Shown here in pieces: positions 29,858 to 32,669 of a DNA stretch of 32,669 bases (positions within the stretch are counted from its first letter, which is position 1; each line of letters begins with the position of its first letter). The stretch is from contig CACZDC010000021.1 in the NCBI GenBank assembly GCA_902779785.1, forward strand, positions 1 through 32,669, written 5' to 3'. A program made the position numbers and the translations under genes. The notes beneath the pieces were generated by a model. The model ran no database searches. It saw only the letters and a list, made by a program, of their open reading frames with translations, and was not told the origin of the DNA. The DNA comes from an uncultured Bacteroidia bacterium. Lineage in GTDB: Bacteria; Bacteroidota; Bacteroidia; Bacteroidales; UBA932.

Positions 29858-31079
29858 TCTATCTGTCCTTTTTCCTTGAGGCAGGAGAGCACGAAGAAGG
29901 GCGCGAAAATCATTATGATGTCGCTCGACACCTTAACCCATCCCAGCATATTCACCAGCAGTATGAGTATGAAAAGCCAGCTGTCGTCTTCAAGTATCCT
30001 GAAGCAAGTCGCCGTAATCCTGGCGAAAACCCCCGTCAGGAGCAGCAGGCCTATACTTCCGAAATAGAAGATATAGCGCAGGTAACCGATGTCCGTGTCC
30101 ATATAGAAGCCGGTGTCAAGCTGTCCGAAACGGTCCGGAGTGCCCTGGGAATTGAAGAAAAGCCCGTCTCCGATAGCCCAGGTCTTGATGGATTCGGGCC
30201 ATACGACCATTCCCTTGAGGATGTTGGTGGAGTTGGTCTCCCAGTAACCTTTCTCGGCCAGGGAGAAAAAGCCTTCGAAGCCGAAGCGCAGATTGCTGCG
30301 GAAAGCGTAGTCTATATTGTAGAGCAGTATGATTAGGCCCAGGCTGATGACCAGGCAGATGGAAGTGGTCACCCAGAAGCTGCTTACATAACGTTCTTTT
30401 TTCTCGATGAACAAGAGAAGAGTCCAATAAAACAGGGCAATTCCGACACCGATGATGGTCGAACGGGAAATCATATTGCCTATGACTCCGATGATTATGA
30501 AGGAGAAGAGATGGAAGGCCTCGAGCGCGCGGTCCGACTCGGAATCAGTCTAATGGATAAGATAGGCCAGTATGACCAGTACGGCGGCAAAACGCAGTCG
30601 CCCATAAAGTCGGCGGCATTGCCCATCAGGCTGTCCACGAAGCTCTTGAGGCCGGGGAAGATGGTCATCATATAGGCCAGGATGCACTGGGCGACACATA
30701 CGACGATCAGGTAGCGGCTTATCAGTTCTACGCTGGCTTTGCCGTGAATCGCGTTTATCAGCCACACTATGGTATAGGCCCCGCCCATCCACACCCAGGC
30801 GGAAATTATATACTGGGCATAGGAAGTGTCGACCGTATTGTTGAGGGTGATGACAAGATAGCTCCATACGCTCACCAGTATGGCTATCAGGCTGAACATC
30901 AGGAAGTCTTTGGAAATGACGAAACTGCGCTTGCGCATTATGTCATAGCCGAAGAGGATAAGGCCGAAAGCGGCTATTATCATCTTCGTGTTGACGTCCG
31001 CGCTGACCGGCAGGTTGAAGGGGAAGATGAAGAGGCTTGTCAGTATTCCCGTAAGTATGATAAGAAGGGTTTTTCTCAT
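29854..31079 (-). pseudogene. O-antigen-type polymerase (Wzy-like), broken by a frameshift and a stop
   Basis: Two frames together give one polytopic protein of about 400 residues. The first (31079 down to about 30600) has six hydrophobic segments up to LKSFVDSLMGNAADFMGD, then changes into an unrelated tail. Sequence that continues the protein (LRFAAVLVILAYLIH) resumes in another frame at about 30597, meets TAG at 30552-30550, and then runs on as TDSESDRALEAFHLFSFIIIGVIGNMISRSTII to the stop at 29854. So there is a frame change near 30600 and an in-frame stop 16 codons later. The glycine-rich 'GR..GIG...D.AG' loop usual before 'RFAAVL' in these proteins also seems missing, so a short deletion is likely. 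Polymerases of this type join repeat units in the periplasm. Assembly error is possible but must explain two lesions. Confidence 0.8.
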
Positions 31080-31085
31080 ACGGGC

Positions 31086-32051
31086 CTAGCTGAATAAGCG
31101 GTGAATTCCATAGAATACTTTGTCCACGGCAAAGACGTAGAGCCTTACGAGGAAGAAAAGACCGTGGGCGGCGCAGAGCTGGACAAGGCGGGTTCGAAGC
31201 GGAAGGAAGTGATTGTCAGCGATATACTTGTCTGCTTCGGGGAACCATTCCTTCCACAGCCGGAACTGCTCCTTGCTTCCCGACATAAGGAAGGGGAGCT
31301 TGACGTTGAGCTTGAAAAAGGCTATGTCCTTTTCGCTGAAAGATTTTTCCGCCAGGCTCTCCAGCGTGCGCTTTACGTTGAAAAGGACATCTTCCAGGTT
31401 CTTCTCTGAGAAGCTGTTGGAATATGCTCCGGGGTTTAGTTTGAACCAGTGGTACAGGGCCTCGGGGACGTGTACCACCCGGCCTGCCCTGGCCGTGACG
31501 GGAATCATTGTCATATCCTCTCCCATAGCGTGGCCTTCGGGGAAGCTGATGCCATCGAAAAGGCTGGCTCTGACCAGTTTGTTCCATACGTTGAACTTGG
31601 CCGTTCCGGCGAAATAGCCTTCCCTGACCATAGTCACGCCGTCCGGGAATGAAGGGTTGTCAAGGCGCCGGCGGGAGCCGCCGAAATCCAGATAATAGTC
31701 GCAGTAGGCAAGATCGGCATCGGCCTTTACCGCCGCGCTTAGGAGATGCTCCACCATTGTGGGCTCAAGCCAGTCGTCCGAGTCGACGTTGAGGATCCAT
31801 TCGCCCGTCGAGGCCTGCAGGCCGGTGTTCCTTGCGGCCGGGAGGCCCTTGTTTTCAGGATGGACAAGGAAACGTACCTCGCGGCTGTATTCCGAACATA
31901 CGCGCTTTATTATTCCGGCGCTTCCGTCCGGAGAGCCGTCGTCGACGAAGATGAACTCCATATCGGGGAAGCTCTGCTCCATAAGGGAGCGGGCGCAGCG
32001 CTCGGCATAGGCCTCTACCTTATATATAGGTATTATGACGGAAACCTTCAT
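31086..32051 (-). CDS. Glycosyltransferase family 2
   Basis: 321 residues. Classical GT-A start VSVIIPIYKVEAYAERCARSLMEQSFPDMEFIFVDDGSPDGS, then NKGLPAARNTGLQASTGEWILNVDSDDW (metal site DSDD near 97-100), and a FAGTAKFNVWNKLVRASLF ... GEDMTM region that holds the likely catalytic ED near 174. No membrane helix strong enough to call. An inverting transferase that adds one sugar to the repeat unit. Four-base overlap with the pyruvyl transferase gene and six bases before the broken polymerase gene. Confidence 0.92.
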   Translation of the reverse strand: MKVSVIIPIYKVEAYAERCARSLMEQSFPDMEFIFVDDGSPDGSAGIIKRVCSEYSREVRFLVHPENKGLPAARNTGLQASTGEWILNVDSDDWLEPTMVEHLLSAAVKADADLAYCDYYLDFGGSRRRLDNPSFPDGVTMVREGYFAGTAKFNVWNKLVRASLFDGISFPEGHAMGEDMTMIPVTARAGRVVHVPEALYHWFKLNPGAYSNSFSEKNLEDVLFNVKRTLESLAEKSFSEKDIAFFKLNVKLPFLMSGSKEQFRLWKEWFPEADKYIADNHFLPLRTRLVQLCAAHGLFFLVRLYVFAVDKVFYGIHRLFS

Positions 32052-32669
32052 AGATTCTCTTCCAGATAGCGGGCGCTGTCCCGGATAAGTTTGTCGAGAG
32101 CTTCTTTCTTTCCTTTGAGGCGGAGGAGGGCGTCCCGGTCCAGCTCCGGGGTGTCCCTGTAGTCATAGACGGAATCCCCGGCCGAAACCTCCTCCAGAAG
32201 GGAGCGGATGCGGCTGTCCGACCCCGAGCCGGAATCCACCACGCCGATTAGCGGCTTTTCGTAGATCAGGGCGAACGCGGCTCCGTGAAAAGAGGTGGTT
32301 ATGACGAATTCGGCGTGCTTGAAAAGGAAGGCGAAATCTTCGGGCCCGGCTGACTTTATCAGTTTCGACTCCGGACGGAAAACATCTTTGGCACGGCCCT
32401 GAAGGAATATAACTTTCAGCCCCAGGGTCTTCTGAACCTTGTCCACGATCCCATAGATCTGCGGAAAGGGGTCGAACATATAGGAAAGCGCGTAAACTAG
32501 GATGTACTTTTCGCCTGTCCTGTATTTGGACCTGTCCGCGAGAACGTCCCAATCCTCCCTTCCGAGAAGAAGCGTGGGGTCGCAGCATACGCGTGCATCC
32601 TTTCCCGTAAGTTCCTTTATTATTTTCACTCCGGAGCGTTCCCGGACGGAAATGGCGCTGAAGCGGGAG
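32048..32669 (-). CDS. Polysaccharide pyruvyl transferase family protein (N-terminus outside window)
   Basis: The frame is open to the window edge. The apparent GTG start at 32629 is internal, because the preceding codons read SRFSAISVRERSG, which belongs to the family's conserved 'SVRE..G' region. About 207 residues are visible: CCDPTLLLGREDW, YILVYALSYM, then VITTSFHGAAFALIYEKPLIGV, the signature of the family, and a helical C-terminus. Members add a ketal pyruvate from PEP to sugars of the polymer, giving negative charge; some homologues are not pyruvyl transferases. It is the first visible gene of the operon. Confidence 0.85.
   Translation of the reverse strand, partial: SRFSAISVRERSGVKIIKELTGKDARVCCDPTLLLGREDWDVLADRSKYRTGEKYILVYALSYMFDPFPQIYGIVDKVQKTLGLKVIFLQGRAKDVFRPESKLIKSAGPEDFAFLFKHAEFVITTSFHGAAFALIYEKPLIGVVDSGSGSDSRIRSLLEEVSAGDSVYDYRDTPELDRDALLRLKGKKEALDKLIRDSARYLEENL

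Noticed and set aside
30550-30867. 105-codon frame inside the polymerase region as a separate gene
   Set aside because: Only its last 15 or so codons are polymerase sequence in the shifted frame; the rest is out of frame with the true protein.

Overview
The window looks like chromosomal DNA of a Bacteroidales bacterium (phylum Bacteroidota). The evidence is the repeated Bacteroidota promoter signature (TAnnTTTG, often with a TTG/TTTG about 19-20 bases upstream), a four-gene fimbrillin (FimA/Mfa-type) lipoprotein operon, a membrane-bound AraC-type regulator, and a Wza/Wzc-type polysaccharide locus whose tyrosine kinase ends in a long Gly-Tyr tail. I cannot name a genus. There are no tRNA, rRNA, CRISPR or insertion-sequence transposase genes.

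Bases 1-10500 are an accessory, mosaic region. It opens with the 3' end of a Fic-family gene. Next is a visibly AT-richer block, bracketed by two direct repeats (33 bp identical core), that holds a membrane protein and a toxin-antitoxin-like pair. An unrecognised gene, a nitroreductase and a DUF362 lipoprotein follow, then a small secreted/membrane protein divergent from DUF362. After that come a two-gene module (92-aa membrane protein plus a 715-aa glycosyltransferase-like protein with two membrane helices), an AAA ATPase with a DUF234-type tail, a small XRE regulator that looks 5'-truncated, and a DUF3944-like remnant. A roughly 100-115 bp repeat occurs on both sides of the two-gene module. 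A second piece of the same repeat lies beyond the ATPase gene, so the ATPase appears to have been inserted into, and to split, a second copy.

Bases 10500-20950 are a fimbrial locus read on the minus strand: a 7TM-AraC regulator, then an operon of a 59-aa peptide, two fimbrillin-like lipoproteins, a 762-aa tip-like protein and a 1350-aa repeat-rich adhesin, closed by a strong hairpin terminator. The operon promoter has a consensus -33/-7 pair, and upstream of it lies a 15-bp direct repeat with 21-bp periodicity that is a good candidate operator for the AraC protein.

Bases 21000-32669 are an exopolysaccharide/capsule operon, also on the minus strand, with genes overlapping or a few bases apart. 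In transcription order: pyruvyl transferase (partial), GT2 glycosyltransferase, O-antigen-type polymerase (broken by a frameshift and a stop), GT4, acyltransferase, GT4, GT4, Wza-like exporter, Wzc-like kinase, a small HAD hydrolase and an NTP_transf_5 nucleotidyltransferase. No flippase or priming transferase is in the window; they would lie upstream. The broken polymerase suggests that this polymer is not made in the usual way in this genome, or that the assembly has an error there.
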